The notes beneath the pieces are model-generated. The model made no database searches and was not told the DNA's origin. It saw nothing but the letters and a program-made list of their open reading frames with translations. Shown in pieces: positions 9,735-19,025 of a stretch of DNA of 64,000 nucleotides. The translations under genes and the position numbers were made by a program. The first letter of the stretch is position 1, and every line of letters begins with the position of its first letter. Origin of the DNA: Pseudactinotalea suaedae (GTDB taxonomy: Bacteria; Actinomycetota; Actinomycetes; Actinomycetales; Beutenbergiaceae); the NCBI RefSeq assembly GCF_009733815.1, contig NZ_WNXY01000010.1:62001-126000 (forward strand), written 5' to 3'.

Positions 9735-9864
9735 CCCGCCAGCGTGCCACGGAACAGGCTCCGCGCTCGATGTCTCGAAGGCGCCGGAGCAACCGGTTGC
9801 CACGCCGTCGGACGCGGCGGCTGTTCCACCATCGCGACCAGCGGCACCCTCTACCCTGCTGAGC

Positions 9865-11442
9865 GTGACCACTTCCTCCACCGCCGACAAGCTGGCCGAT
9901 CTGGACCGACGCATCGCCGAGGGGCCGCAGGCCCTGGCGAGCGCCGCCGTCGAGAAGCAGGGCAAGCGCGGCAAGAAGTCCGCACGGGAGCGCATCGACG
10001 CGCTGCTGGACCCCGGCAGCTTCGTCGAGCTCGACGCGTTCGCCACGCACCGCTCGACCAACTTCGGGCTGGACAAGCGTCAGATCCCGGGCGACGGCGT
10101 CGTGGTGGGCTACGGCACGGTCGACGGGCACCAGGTGGCCATCTACAGCCAGGACTTCACCGTGTTCGGCGGCTCGCTCGGCGAGGTCCACGGTCAGAAG
10201 ATCAGCAAGGTGATGGACCTCGCGCTCCGCACCGGGGTGCCGCTGATCGGGATCTCCGACGGCGGGGGCGCTCGCATCCAGGAGGGTGTCGCCGCGCTGA
10301 CCCAGTTCGCGGAGATCTTCCGCCGCAACGTCGCTGCCTCCGGCGTGATCCCGCAGATCTCGCTGATCCTCGGCCCGAGCGCGGGCGGTGCGGTGTACTC
10401 CCCCGCGCTGACCGACTTCATCGTGATGGCCGACCAGACCTCGAACATGTTCATCACCGGACCGGACGTGATCCGCGCGGTCACCGGCGAGGACGTCGGC
10501 TTCGAGGAGCTGGGCGGCGGCCGCACGCACAACGAGCGCTCCGGCGTGGCGCACTACCTCGCTGCCGACGAGGACGACGCGTTCGACTACGTGCGCGCGC
10601 TGCTGCACTACCTGCCGGCCAACAACCTCACCGACCCCGAGACCTTCCCGACCGAGGTCGACCTCGAGAGCACCGACGTCGACATGGCGCTCGAGACCCT
10701 GATCCCGGACTCGGACAACCAGCCGTACGACATGCACGCGCTGATCGAGGCCGTGGTCGACGACGGCGAGTTCCTCGAGGTACAGGCGCTCTACGCCCGC
10801 AACGTCCTCATCGGGTTCGGGCACGTCGAGGGGCACCCCGTCGGGATCGTCGCCAACCAGCCGCAGACGATGGCCGGCACCCTCGACATCAACGCCGCCG
10901 AGAAGGCAGCCCGGTTCGTGCGCACGTGCGACGCCTTCAACATCCCGGTGCTGACCTTCGTCGACGTGCCGGGGTTCCTGCCCGGCACCGACCAGGAGTG
11001 GAACGGCATCATCCGCCGCGGCGCGAAGCTGATCTACGCCTACGCCGAGGCCACGGTGCCGCTGATCACGGTGATCACCCGCAAGGCCTACGGGGGCGCC
11101 TACATCGTCATGGGCTCCAAGCAGCTCGGTGCCGACCTCAACCTCGCCTGGCCCACCGCGCAGATCGCCGTCATGGGCTCGGGCGGCGCCGTCAACATCC
11201 TGCACCGCAGCACGCTCAAGCGCGTCGCGGAGGAGGGCGGCGACGTCGAGGCCGAACGGGCGCGCCTGACCAACGAGTACGAGGAGGCGATCGTCAACCC
11301 GTGGGACGCGGCGGCCAAGGGGTACGTCGACGCGGTGATCAAGCCTTCCGAGACCCGCTCGCAGATCGTCCGTGGGCTGCGCGCGCTGCGCACCAAGCGG
11401 GCGCAGCTGCCGGCGAAGAAGCACGGGAACATCCCGCTGTGA
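9865..11442 (+). CDS. Acyl-CoA carboxylase carboxyltransferase (beta) subunit
   Basis: Carboxyltransferase subunit of a propionyl/acetyl-CoA carboxylase, 525 aa from a GTG at 9865. It transfers CO2 from biotin to an acyl-CoA. Characteristic crotonase-fold stretches are [56 protein letters not shown], the second-half [14 protein letters not shown] and [14 protein letters not shown]. Asp in [11 protein letters not shown]-type regions sets chain-length preference in this family but I do not assign the substrate. The epsilon subunit follows with a 4-base overlap (GTGA), and birA is divergent. Its biotinylated partner is encoded at 19924-21747. Confidence 0.95.
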   Translation: MTTSSTADKLADLDRRIAEGPQALASAAVEKQGKRGKKSARERIDALLDPGSFVELDAFATHRSTNFGLDKRQIPGDGVVVGYGTVDGHQVAIYSQDFTVFGGSLGEVHGQKISKVMDLALRTGVPLIGISDGGGARIQEGVAALTQFAEIFRRNVAASGVIPQISLILGPSAGGAVYSPALTDFIVMADQTSNMFITGPDVIRAVTGEDVGFEELGGGRTHNERSGVAHYLAADEDDAFDYVRALLHYLPANNLTDPETFPTEVDLESTDVDMALETLIPDSDNQPYDMHALIEAVVDDGEFLEVQALYARNVLIGFGHVEGHPVGIVANQPQTMAGTLDINAAEKAARFVRTCDAFNIPVLTFVDVPGFLPGTDQEWNGIIRRGAKLIYAYAEATVPLITVITRKAYGGAYIVMGSKQLGADLNLAWPTAQIAVMGSGGAVNILHRSTLKRVAEEGGDVEAERARLTNEYEEAIVNPWDAAAKGYVDAVIKPSETRSQIVRGLRALRTKRAQLPAKKHGNIPL

Positions 11443-11708
11443 GCAACGGCAACGACGACGACGTCGCGGGCCTGCAGGGCGAGATCGGCGAGGTCGCAGG
11501 TCTGGTCCGCGTGGTGCGCGGCGAGGTCGACGAGGAGGAGCTCGCGGCACTGGTCGCGGGCATCGTCGCCGCCCGGATGGCATCCACGGGCGACGAGGTC
11601 GACGACGGCTCGCGGACCTCGATCTGGGCCGACCCGCGCCGTCGGTGGGGGGTGCCGCGAGGCACGCAGCGCGCGGCCTGGCGGTGGAGCACGCACCAGG
11701 CCTGGTGA
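11439..11708 (+). CDS. Acyl-CoA carboxylase epsilon subunit
   Basis: Small accessory subunit found with actinobacterial acyl-CoA carboxylases, 89 aa. It contains [20 protein letters not shown], the typical pattern (RGxPxxEELAALxAVL) of this family, and a C-terminal [20 protein letters not shown] region. Start is the GTG at 11439, overlapping the beta subunit stop by four bases, so production is coupled. It probably stabilises the alpha-beta complex. Confidence 0.88.
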   Translation: MSNGNDDDVAGLQGEIGEVAGLVRVVRGEVDEEELAALVAGIVAARMASTGDEVDDGSRTSIWADPRRRWGVPRGTQRAAWRWSTHQAW

Positions 11709-11757
11709 GCTTCCCAGCGAGGCGGAGCAGCGCCGGCCGCGGAGTATCGTCTCGCCG

Positions 11758-13437
11758 ATGAGCACGAACCCCCGCCCCGCCACCGCGGTCGACGCGATCG
11801 CCGACGCCTTCGTCGACGACCTGGTCCGCCTCAGCCCGATCAGCGCCACCGAGCTCGGCCTGCCCGGAGCCGAGACCGAGCTGGACGACTTCTCCCCCGA
11901 CGGCCGGGCCGCCGTCGCCGACACCGTCCGGGGGACGCTCACGAAGCTGGCTGCCGCCGAGGTGGCCGACGACGTGGACCGCGTCACGGTGGCCGCGATG
12001 CAGGAACGGCTCGGTCTGCACCTCGAGCTGTACGAGGCGGGCGAGCAGCACGGCGCGCTCAACGTGATCCACTCGCCGCTGCAGGCGCCGCGCGAGATCT
12101 TCGACCTGATGCCCACGGCGACCGCCGCCGACTGGGAGCAGATCGCCGAGCGGATGCACGCGGTGCCCGGCGCGATCGAGAGCTACATCGCCTCCCTCCG
12201 CCACGCCGCCGACGCCGGTCACCTGTCGGCGCAGCGGCAGTTCGAGGAGTGCATCAAGCAGGCGGAGGAGCTGGCCGGGACCGAGTCGTTCTGGTCGACG
12301 CTGGCCGAGAACGCGCAGCCCGACGACGGCGCCCCCGCCGCGGCGCTCGCGGCTCACCTGGAGGAGGGTGCCGGGCAGGCCAAGGCCGCCTACGGCAGGC
12401 TGACCGAGGTGCTGCGCGAGCTCGCCCCGCGTGCGCCGCAGGCCGACGCGGTCGGGCGGGAGCGGTACAGCCTGTGGTCGCGGCAGTTCCTCGGCGCCAC
12501 GATCGACCTCGACGAGACCTACGAGTGGGGGCTCGAGGAGCTCGCGCGGATCGTCGCCGAGCAGGAGGAGGTCGCGGAGCAGATCGGCGGGCCCGGCACC
12601 ACGCCGGAGCGCGCCATGGAGCTCCTCGACGCCGACCCGGAGCGCCAGATCCACGGCACGGACGCGTTGAAGGAGTGGATGCAGAAGACCTCAGACGCCG
12701 CCGTGGCCGAGCTCGCCGGCACGCAGTTCGACATCCCGGAGCCGGTGCGCCGGCTCGAGTGCATGATCGCCCCGACCACCTCAGGCGGCATCTACTACAC
12801 GGGTCCGAACAACGACTTCTCCCGACCGGGCCGGATGTGGTGGGCCGTACCCGAGGGCGTCACCGAGTTCGGGACCTGGCGCGAGACCACGACCGTCTAC
12901 CACGAGGGTGTCCCCGGGCACCACCTGCAGATCGGTCAGACCGTCTACCGCGCCGAGCTGCTGAACACCTGGCGCCGGCTCTCGAGCTGGGTCAGCGGGC
13001 ACGGCGAGGGCTGGGCGCTCTACGCCGAGCGGCTGATGGCCGATCTCGGCTACCTCGACGACCCGGGCGACCGCATGGGCATGCTCGACGGCCAGCGGCT
13101 GCGCGCGGCGCGTGTGGCGCTCGACATCGGCGTGCACCTCGGCAAGGACTGCCCCGAGCAGTGGGGTGGCGGCACGTGGGACGCCGAGAAGGCCTGGGGC
13201 TTCCTCGACGCCAACGCGAACATGGCCGAGGGCTTCCTGCGCTTCGAGCTCAACCGCTACCTCGGCTGGCCGGGCCAGGCGCCCTCGTACAAGGTCGGGC
13301 AGCGGCTGTGGGAGCAGATCCGTGACGAGACCCAGGCGCGCGAGGGCGCCGCGTTCGACCTCAAGGCGTTCCACCGCCGTGCGCTCGACGTCGGCTCGGT
13401 CGGGCTGGACGTGCTGCGCGAGGCGCTGCTGCCCTGA
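11758..13437 (+). CDS. DUF885 domain-containing protein (putative metallopeptidase)
   Basis: 559 aa, full length for DUF885, a family of predicted zinc-dependent peptidase-like proteins with an all-helical fold. The likely metal site is VYHEGVPGHHLQ (His382, Glu383 and the later His pair), followed by EGWALYAERLM, both hallmark segments of the family. No signal peptide is seen, so it is probably cytoplasmic. It begins 49 bp after the epsilon subunit in the same direction and may be cotranscribed. The substrate is unknown. Confidence 0.88.
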   Translation: MSTNPRPATAVDAIADAFVDDLVRLSPISATELGLPGAETELDDFSPDGRAAVADTVRGTLTKLAAAEVADDVDRVTVAAMQERLGLHLELYEAGEQHGALNVIHSPLQAPREIFDLMPTATAADWEQIAERMHAVPGAIESYIASLRHAADAGHLSAQRQFEECIKQAEELAGTESFWSTLAENAQPDDGAPAAALAAHLEEGAGQAKAAYGRLTEVLRELAPRAPQADAVGRERYSLWSRQFLGATIDLDETYEWGLEELARIVAEQEEVAEQIGGPGTTPERAMELLDADPERQIHGTDALKEWMQKTSDAAVAELAGTQFDIPEPVRRLECMIAPTTSGGIYYTGPNNDFSRPGRMWWAVPEGVTEFGTWRETTTVYHEGVPGHHLQIGQTVYRAELLNTWRRLSSWVSGHGEGWALYAERLMADLGYLDDPGDRMGMLDGQRLRAARVALDIGVHLGKDCPEQWGGGTWDAEKAWGFLDANANMAEGFLRFELNRYLGWPGQAPSYKVGQRLWEQIRDETQAREGAAFDLKAFHRRALDVGSVGLDVLREALLP

Positions 13438-13528
13438 CGCGTCCTTGGGTGGCGGGCCTCGCCTGACGCGACGCGACCATGCCCGGTCGAACCCGCCCAC
13501 CGCCGTCGGGATTGAGGGGTGATGCCGA

Positions 13529-13552
13529 GACCGGGGCGTGCACGGCCCGGTC
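13529..13552. terminator. Hairpin between convergent genes
   Basis: GACCGGG (13529-13535) pairs with CCCGGTC (13546-13552) around a 10-nt loop, in the 148-bp gap between the convergent DUF885 and epimerase genes. The position suits a shared bidirectional terminator. There is no U-tract. Confidence 0.4.
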
Positions 13553-13585
13553 CCGGCGGTCGACCTCGGTCTCGGTCTCGGTGGG

Positions 13586-14548
13586 TCAGCGCACCGACGA
13601 CGGCGACGCGGCCGGGTGCGTCGTCGCGGTCCTGGCAGCCGCGACGGTCGCGGCGATGACCTCGCGCCACGGGGTGGCGGCCACGCCGAGGAGCTCGGTG
13701 GTCTCGGAGCCGTCGGAGACGAACGGCTCGTCGTGCTGGTACAGGACCTCGCGCAGCCCCCGCATCATCGGGTCGACCAGCCCGAGCGCGCGCACGATCG
13801 CCCGGGGGTGCCGGCGCACGGTGGCGCGCGGCAGGCCCGCGACGTCCGCGAGGTCTCCCGCGACCTGGCGCAGCGAGCGCGGCGCAGCCGTGGGGACCAC
13901 CCAGGCCCTGCCCCAGCCGTGCTCGGAGGCGATCGCCGCGGCGGTGGTCGCGGCGATGTCGCCGACGGCGGTCCAGCTGTGCGGCGCGTCGGGGTCGCCG
14001 ATCACCCAGGCGGTGCGACCCGCCAGGAGCGGCATCACGAAGCGCTTGCCGAGGTGGGCGCTGTCGGTGCTGAGCGACTCGGGGCCGTAGTAGTCGGAGG
14101 CACGGATCTCGGTGACCCGCACGCGACCCGCACGATGCACCTCGGTCAGCTGCTCCCACATCCTGGCGCGGACGGCGCCCTTGCGGGTCGTCGGGCGCAG
14201 CGGGGTCGACGCCGTCATCGGTGAGGTGCCGGGCGCGTGGCCGTAGAGGTTGCCGATCAGCGCCAGGTCCGCGCCTGCAGCGGCGGCCGCGTCGATCGCG
14301 TTGGAGATCAATGGGGGCCACTCCTCCTCCCAGGACTGGTACGGCGGGTTCGTCGCGACGACGAGGCTCGCTGCGCCGTCGAGAACCTCGCGCAGGCGCG
14401 GGTCGGTGCCGGCGAGCCGGACGGCGGCGGCGCCGGGCACCTCGGTGCCCGAGCGGGTGGCGACCGTGACCTGGCCGCCGTCGGCGAGCAGTCGGCTGGT
14501 GACGGCGCGGCCGATCGGGCCGGCTCCGAGGACGACGTGACGGGACAT
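13586..14548 (-). CDS. NAD(P)-dependent epimerase/reductase (extended SDR-like)
   Basis: Atypical short-chain dehydrogenase, 320 aa from the ATG at 14548. The N-terminus HVVLGAGPIGRAVTSRL holds the dinucleotide loop GAGPIG. GNLYGHAPG and SDYYGPE are typical of NAD-dependent epimerase-like proteins, and the SDR Tyr/Lys pair is not obvious, so it is a putative oxidoreductase or epimerase. It diverges from a TetR regulator, and three palindromes between the two (14573-14640) suggest that the regulator represses it. No substrate can be assigned. Confidence 0.8.
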   Translation of the reverse strand: MSRHVVLGAGPIGRAVTSRLLADGGQVTVATRSGTEVPGAAAVRLAGTDPRLREVLDGAASLVVATNPPYQSWEEEWPPLISNAIDAAAAAGADLALIGNLYGHAPGTSPMTASTPLRPTTRKGAVRARMWEQLTEVHRAGRVRVTEIRASDYYGPESLSTDSAHLGKRFVMPLLAGRTAWVIGDPDAPHSWTAVGDIAATTAAAIASEHGWGRAWVVPTAAPRSLRQVAGDLADVAGLPRATVRRHPRAIVRALGLVDPMMRGLREVLYQHDEPFVSDGSETTELLGVAATPWREVIAATVAAARTATTHPAASPSSVR

Positions 14549-14572
14549 GAGATGACCTTCCTGCTGATGGGG

Positions 14573-14640
14573 AGAACACCGTTCTCGGCGTTCGTGAACA
14601 GTGTTCTCTCGATGGTGCCCGTTTGTCAAGAACACTGTTC
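14573..14640. promoter_or_regulatory. Three operator-like palindromes GAACA-N-TGTTC
   Basis: GAACACCGTTC (14575-14585, one mismatch in symmetry), GAACAGTGTTC (14596-14606) and GAACACTGTTC (14630-14640) lie in the 114-bp divergent promoter region between the epimerase and the TetR gene. The last two are perfect around a central base. This is strong evidence for binding by the adjacent TetR protein and autoregulation. The binding itself is inferred. Confidence 0.7.
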
Positions 14641-14662
14641 TCGGCTGTGGCATCCTGGGTGC

Positions 14663-15409
14663 ATGACCGCCGCTGCCCCGCCGATGCTCACCGCCGTGCT
14701 CGATGTCGCGAGGCGCCAGCTCGGGGAGGTGGGGCCGGCGGCGCTGTCGCTGCGGGCGATCGCCCGCGAGGTCGGGGTGGTGCCGTCGGCGCTGTACCGG
14801 TATCTGCCAGGCAGGGAGGCGATCCTCACCGAGCTGATCCGGAGCGGGTACGAGCGGCTGGCCGGCGCGGTCACCGAGGCGGAGGCCGCGGTGCCCCGCG
14901 CGGACCACCTGACGCGGTGGCGGACCACCTGGCGAGCCACCCGCGAGTGGGCGGTGGCGCACCCCCATGAGTACGCGCTGCTCTACGGCACGCCCGTGGT
15001 GGGATACCGCGCCCCTACCGAGACGGTCGGTCCCGCCACCCGCGTGGTGCTGACCCTCGCGCAGGTCGCGGTGGACGCCCAGATCGCGGGGGCGCGCGCG
15101 CCGGCGTCCGAGGAGCTCGGACCGGAGGTCATGGCCGACGCGGAGGCGGTCCGAGCGCTGCTCCCCGAGCTCGGGCTGGCCGTCGAGGTGCCGATCGACC
15201 CTCGGCTGGTGATGCTGGTCATCGACGGCTGGACCACGCTGTTCGGCGCGATCTCGTTCGAGCTGTTCGGTCACTACGAGCGGTCGGTGACCGCGCGCGC
15301 CGAGCACCTGGACCTGCTCGCCCGGCGGCGAGCCGCGGCGCTCGGGATCGTCGCGCTGGGTGGTGCCACGGGGCGCGACCACGATGGTGAGGCACAATCG
15401 CAGGCGTGA
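14663..15409 (+). CDS. TetR/AcrR family transcriptional regulator
   Basis: 248 aa from the ATG at 14663. The N-terminal helix-turn-helix is [31 protein letters not shown]. The C-terminal part ([33 protein letters not shown]) matches the WHG-type ligand domain of actinobacterial TetR proteins. It probably represses itself and the divergent epimerase through the GAACA-N-TGTTC palindromes upstream. Its stop overlaps the UDP-glucose dehydrogenase GTG by four bases, an unusual pairing that places that enzyme under the same promoter. Confidence 0.9.
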   Translation: MTAAAPPMLTAVLDVARRQLGEVGPAALSLRAIAREVGVVPSALYRYLPGREAILTELIRSGYERLAGAVTEAEAAVPRADHLTRWRTTWRATREWAVAHPHEYALLYGTPVVGYRAPTETVGPATRVVLTLAQVAVDAQIAGARAPASEELGPEVMADAEAVRALLPELGLAVEVPIDPRLVMLVIDGWTTLFGAISFELFGHYERSVTARAEHLDLLARRRAAALGIVALGGATGRDHDGEAQSQA

Positions 15410-16575
15410 CGACGATCTCGGTAGCCGGGCTCGGCTACGTCGGCCTGTCCCTGGCGGTCCTGCTGGCTCGCCGCCACACCGTGCGGGGTCTGGATCTCGA
15501 CACCGTCCGGCTGGAGATGCTGCGCCGCGGGGTGAGCCCGATCCACGACGACGACATCGCGCGCGCTCTGGGCGAGGAACAGCTGGACCTCAGCTACACC
15601 AGCAGCGCCGAGGAAGCCCACCGCGACGCCGAGTTCGTCATCATCGCCACGCCGACCAACTACGACCCGGTCACCAACTACTTCGACACCACCTCGGTCG
15701 AGGCGGTGATCGCCGACGTCACGCGCGTGAACCCGTCGGCCACGATGATCGTGAAGTCCACCGTCCCGGTGGGTTTCGTCCAGGATGCCCGCGCCCGGCT
15801 CGGCACCGACAACGTGATCTTCTCGCCGGAGTTCCTTCGCGAGGGCCGGGCGCTGCACGACAACCTGCACCCCTCGCGGATCGTGGTGGGCGAGGACTCC
15901 GAGCGGGCGCGCACCTTCGCCTCGCTGCTGGTCGAAGGCGCTGTCGACGACGACGTCCCGGTGATCTTCACCGAACCCACCGAGGCCGAGGCGATCAAGC
16001 TCTTCGCCAACACCTACCTCGCGATGCGGGTCGCCTACTTCAACGAGCTCGACTCCTTCGCGATGGCGCACGGCCTGGACACCCGGCAGATCATCGAGGG
16101 CGTCGGCCTGGACCCGCGGATCGGCACGCACTACAACAACCCCTCGTTCGGGTACGGCGGCTACTGCCTGCCCAAGGACACCAAGCAGCTGCTCGCCAAC
16201 TACACCGACGTGCCGCAGACACTGATCAGCGCCATCGTCGACGCCAACAGCACCCGCAAGGACGTCGTGGCCTTCGACATCCTGGCCCGCAAGCCTCGCG
16301 TGGTGGGCGTGCACCGGCTGCTGATGAAGGCCGGCTCGGACAACTTCCGCGAGTCCTCGGTGCAGGGCATCATGAAGCGCATCAAGGCCAAGGGCGTGCC
16401 CGTGCTCCTCTACGAGCCGGAGCTAGGCGAGGAGGAGTTCTTCGGCTCCCCGGTGGTGCGTGACCTCGAGGAGTTCAAGGCCGCCGTCGACGTGATCGTC
16501 GCGAACCGCATGGTCCCAGAGCTCCACGACGTCGCCGACAAGGTCTACACCCGAGACCTCTTCGGCTCCGACTGA
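15406..16575 (+). CDS. ugd: UDP-glucose 6-dehydrogenase
   Basis: Oxidises UDP-glucose to UDP-glucuronate with two NAD+, supplying envelope polysaccharide precursors. 389 aa from the GTG at 15406. The NAD loop is [52 protein letters not shown] and the catalytic Cys254 in [14 protein letters not shown] are all present. The protein resembles the short enterobacterial Ugd type (E. coli Ugd) from end to end, including the C-terminus [12 protein letters not shown], rather than the longer form common in actinobacteria. It is translationally coupled to the TetR gene. No glycosyltransferases are nearby. Confidence 0.95.
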   Translation: MTTISVAGLGYVGLSLAVLLARRHTVRGLDLDTVRLEMLRRGVSPIHDDDIARALGEEQLDLSYTSSAEEAHRDAEFVIIATPTNYDPVTNYFDTTSVEAVIADVTRVNPSATMIVKSTVPVGFVQDARARLGTDNVIFSPEFLREGRALHDNLHPSRIVVGEDSERARTFASLLVEGAVDDDVPVIFTEPTEAEAIKLFANTYLAMRVAYFNELDSFAMAHGLDTRQIIEGVGLDPRIGTHYNNPSFGYGGYCLPKDTKQLLANYTDVPQTLISAIVDANSTRKDVVAFDILARKPRVVGVHRLLMKAGSDNFRESSVQGIMKRIKAKGVPVLLYEPELGEEEFFGSPVVRDLEEFKAAVDVIVANRMVPELHDVADKVYTRDLFGSD

Positions 16576-16609
16576 CCAGGCGGGCCCGTGCCCGGCCCCT
16601 CCCGCAGCA

Positions 16610-16780
16610 CCGGTGACTGAGCGCCCACCCTCCTGCAGCGCCGGTGACCTACCGCCCACCCACCCCCAGCGCCGGACTTACCGCCCACCCCCCAGCGCCG
16701 GTGACTTAGCGCCCACTTTCCGACCGCGTCGGTGACTTTGCGCCCACCGGGGGCCTCTGCGTGGGCACAAACTCACCGAC
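16610..16780. repeat. Left array of 31-bp-period repeats (GGTGACTTAGCGCCCACC family)
   Basis: Copies at 16610-16629, 16641-16660, 16672-16689, 16698-16716 and 16729-16748 read CCGGTGACTTAGCGCCCACC with small changes. Four of the five starts fit a 31-bp step, and one step is 26 bp beside a shortened copy. A sixth copy at 16761-16780 is inverted. The array fills the 357-bp gap between ugd and the DUF559-type gene, which holds nothing else recognisable. A matching array sits on the other side of that gene. Confidence 0.85.
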
Positions 16781-16932
16781 GCTGCAGGGGTGTGGGCCCA
16801 GACGCACCGGCGGAGGGGTCGGGGACCGCCACCTGACCCCTGGCTGTCCACAGATGCGCGCTGATGCAGCGGTATCCACAGCAGGGGTCGGTGTTCCCGA
16901 CGGACCTGGGCGCCTGGCGGGTGTGCTGGGGC

Positions 16933-17499
16933 ATGCCTCGTCGACATGAGATCGCGCCACAGTTCTTGGCCGGCCCGTTCAGCACCGCAAAATTCGTCGA
17001 GCAGGGCTACTCGACGAAGATCCTGCGAGGTCAGCGGTTCCGCCGCGTGTACCCGCGCGTCTGGGTCGCCGCCGAGCACCCCATGACAGCGGCGGACACG
17101 ATCGAGGCCGGCCGGCTGTGCATGCCGCCTCCCGCGCGGATGACCGACATCACCCGGATCCAGAGCCTCGGCCTGGTCCTGGGCTCGGTGACACCGCTGC
17201 ACTTCGTGGTGGAGTCGGATCTGCACATCGACATCGCGGGCATCGTGCTGCACCGCACCGTCGCGATGCCTCCGACCGACGCGGTCGGGGTGACGCCGGC
17301 GGCCGCCTTCGTCGCGTTCTGCACGCATGCGAGCCTGATCGACGCGATCGCCGTCGGGGACTGGCTCCTTCACCGCGGCCACATGAGCAGGCACGAGCTG
17401 CACGAGCTGATCAGCGACCAACCCTGGCGTGCTGGCGCACGCGAGGTGAGGTACCTGTTCAACAAGCTGGTCCAACGCTCACGATCGATACCGGAGTGA
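16933..17499 (+). pseudogene. N-terminal half of DUF559/AbiEi-like protein, cut by an in-frame TGA
   Basis: The reading frame resembles the N-terminal part of large actinobacterial proteins that join an AbiEi-like winged-helix region to a C-terminal DUF559 (Vsr-like) nuclease domain. The likely start is the ATG at 16933 (MPRRHEIAP), and an ATG at 16864 in the same frame is an alternative. The region GYSTKILRGQRFRRVYPRVW is typical of these proteins. A TGA at 17497-17499 ends it at RSRSIPE, exactly where related proteins continue into the nuclease domain, which follows in the same frame. I read this as one gene broken by a single nonsense change. Two coupled cistrons are the alternative. Confidence 0.65.
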
Positions 17500-17502
17500 C
17501 AG

Positions 17503-17913
17503 GTGCGGATGCTGCTGCTGGCCGCCGGGATCGAGGGGCTGGAGGTGAACGCGCTGCTCGTCTCACCGGAGGGACGCCCGCTCGAGATCGACCTGCTCGC
17601 GCGTCGATGGAACTTGGCGATCGAGTACGAGGGCTCGCACCACCAGGAGGACCGCGGTCAATATCTGACGGACATCGAACGTCACGCCGCGCTGCGGGCG
17701 ATGCACATGGAGTACACGCTGATCACCAAGGAGCATCTCCGCGACGCACAGGGACTGGTGCGCAGCGTCCACCGCCGGCTCCTGACCCTGGGCTACGACG
17801 GCGGCGAGCCCAGGTTCGGCGCCCGCTGGCGACGACTCTTCCGACCGGTGCGGGATCTCGTTCGCCGCACGAGCCGCGGCGGCACACCGCCCGCACGCCG
17901 CCAGAAACGGTGA
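17503..17913 (+). pseudogene. C-terminal DUF559 (Vsr-like) nuclease half of the broken gene
   Basis: 136 codons in the same frame as the preceding half, one codon after its TGA. It carries the DUF559 endonuclease-like core: LEIDLLARRWNLAIEYEGSHHQED (the E-x-D and E-Y-x-G acidic residues expected of the PD-(D/E)XK fold), DIERHAALRAM and YTLITKEHLRDA. A GTG at 17503 could allow translation restart, giving a free nuclease domain. The tail is basic. Repeat arrays lie on both sides of the two halves, which suggests an accessory origin. Confidence 0.65.
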
Positions 17914-17940
17914 GCTCGCACCCCACCCCACGGCGAGGAG

Positions 17941-18052
17941 CGGTGAGCCAGGGCCCACCGCGAGCCGCAGCGTGGGCCTTAACTCACCGCCACCGCAGGA
18001 CCGTGGGCCCTAACCCACCGCCACCGCAGGGACGTGGGCACTAACTCACCGC
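17941..18052. repeat. Right array of 31-bp-period repeats, mostly inverted
   Basis: One direct copy at 17941-17960 (CGGTGAGCCAGGGCCCACCG) is followed by three inverted copies at 17972-17990, 18003-18021 and 18034-18052 (GTGGGCCTTAACTCACCGC and variants). All four are spaced at exactly 31 bp. It is the same family as the array at 16610-16780, in mainly opposite orientation. It lies between the broken DUF559 gene and the convergent DUF4342 gene. Confidence 0.85.
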
Positions 18053-18080
18053 CGCCTGCGGGCGGCTCGCGAGGGTGGGA

Positions 18081-18428
18081 TCAGAGGGTGCCGGTGGGGG
18101 TTCCGAACGGGTCGCCATCCTCGACGGGAGCGTCCTCGACCGGGGTTTCGGTCGGCTCGCCGCGGCGCTCGACGCCGAGGGTCGCCTGGGTCAGCAGCGC
18201 CGCAACGGCACCGACCGCCACGAGCACCGGTGCGACGGCCGCGGTGATGGCGGTGATGGCCACCCCGGCGGTCAGCGGGATCTCCAGCACGCTGTCGCCG
18301 TCGCTGTTCTTGATGATCACCCGGCGGACGTTGCCCTCCCGGATCAGCTGCTTCACCTTCTCCAGTAGCTCCGACCCGGAGACGGTGATCTCCTCGTACC
18401 AGGTCTTGCCCTCGTCGTGCTCGGTCAT
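18081..18428 (-). CDS. DUF4342 domain-containing protein
   Basis: Small protein of 115 aa. The N-terminal part WYEEITVSGSELLEKVKQLIREGNVRRVIIKN with LEIPLTAGVAI is characteristic of DUF4342, and a hydrophobic stretch (about 52-82) may insert in the membrane. The tail is acidic and Pro/Thr-rich. The function of the family is unknown. ATG start at 18428, divergent from the F420-type oxidoreductase gene. Confidence 0.8.
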   Translation of the reverse strand: MTEHDEGKTWYEEITVSGSELLEKVKQLIREGNVRRVIIKNSDGDSVLEIPLTAGVAITAITAAVAPVLVAVGAVAALLTQATLGVERRGEPTETPVEDAPVEDGDPFGTPTGTL

Positions 18429-18590
18429 GCTTGCGCTCCTTCACCGGACTCGCCTGCGGCCGTCGAGCCGCGCCTCCAGCGAGAACCTGTGCTCACCACT
18501 GTGCCGCACGGTCCGGGCACCGGCCACCCCGCCAACCCCCGCCCCCAGCCCGGGTCCGCCCCCGGGGTGCACGGGACCTAAGGTGCAGGC

Positions 18591-19025
18591 ATGAGTGAGG
18601 AGCGTCAGTACCGACCACCCGCCAGCGAGTGGGTCCGCGACCAGGTGAAGACGATCGAGGCCACCGGCGACACCACGGGTGTGCTGGTGCAGGGTCGACC
18701 GGTCGTCGTCGTCGAGATCCTCGGCGCGCGGTCCGGGCTGTGGCGCAAGGTCCCGCTGATGCGGGTGGAGCACGACGGCGTGTACGTCGCCGTCGCGAGC
18801 AAGGGTGGGGCGCCGGAGCACCCGGCGTGGTTCCACAGCCTCACGGTGAACCCGGACGTCACCATCCAGGACGGCACCGAGTTCCACGAGGCACGTGCGC
18901 GCCTGGTCACCGGTGCGGAGCGTGCGGAGTGGTGGCCGCGCTGCGTCGAGGCCTTCCCGTCCTACGCCAGCTACCAGTCCAAGACCGAGCGCGAGATCCC
19001 GGTCTTCCTGCTCGAACCCCGGTGA
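18591..19025 (+). CDS. Ddn-like deazaflavin (F420)-dependent nitroreductase family protein
   Basis: 144 aa, split beta-barrel flavin/deazaflavin-binding protein of the nitroreductase/deazaflavin-dependent oxidoreductase family common in actinobacteria. Typical stretches are SEWVRDQVKTIEATG, VVVVEILGARSGLWRKVPLMRVEHDG, VASKGGAPEHPAWFHSL and NPDVTIQDG. The likely cofactor is F420H2 (family knowledge), and the substrate is unknown. Its TGA overlaps the ATG of the Maf gene by one base (TGATG), so both are probably cotranscribed. Confidence 0.9.
   Translation: MSEERQYRPPASEWVRDQVKTIEATGDTTGVLVQGRPVVVVEILGARSGLWRKVPLMRVEHDGVYVAVASKGGAPEHPAWFHSLTVNPDVTIQDGTEFHEARARLVTGAERAEWWPRCVEAFPSYASYQSKTEREIPVFLLEPR

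Noticed and set aside
8707-12654. A minus-strand open frame of over 1300 codons across birA and the carboxylase genes
   Set aside because: It overlaps several well-supported genes on both strands and matches no family.
17497-17499. Selenocysteine recoding of the TGA
   Set aside because: No selenocysteine insertion element is apparent and the family has no selenocysteine at this place. A nonsense change is simpler.
16610-18052. CRISPR-like array
   Set aside because: The units are degenerate, contain both orientations, and the spacing leaves only about 11-13 bp between copies. There are no cas genes.
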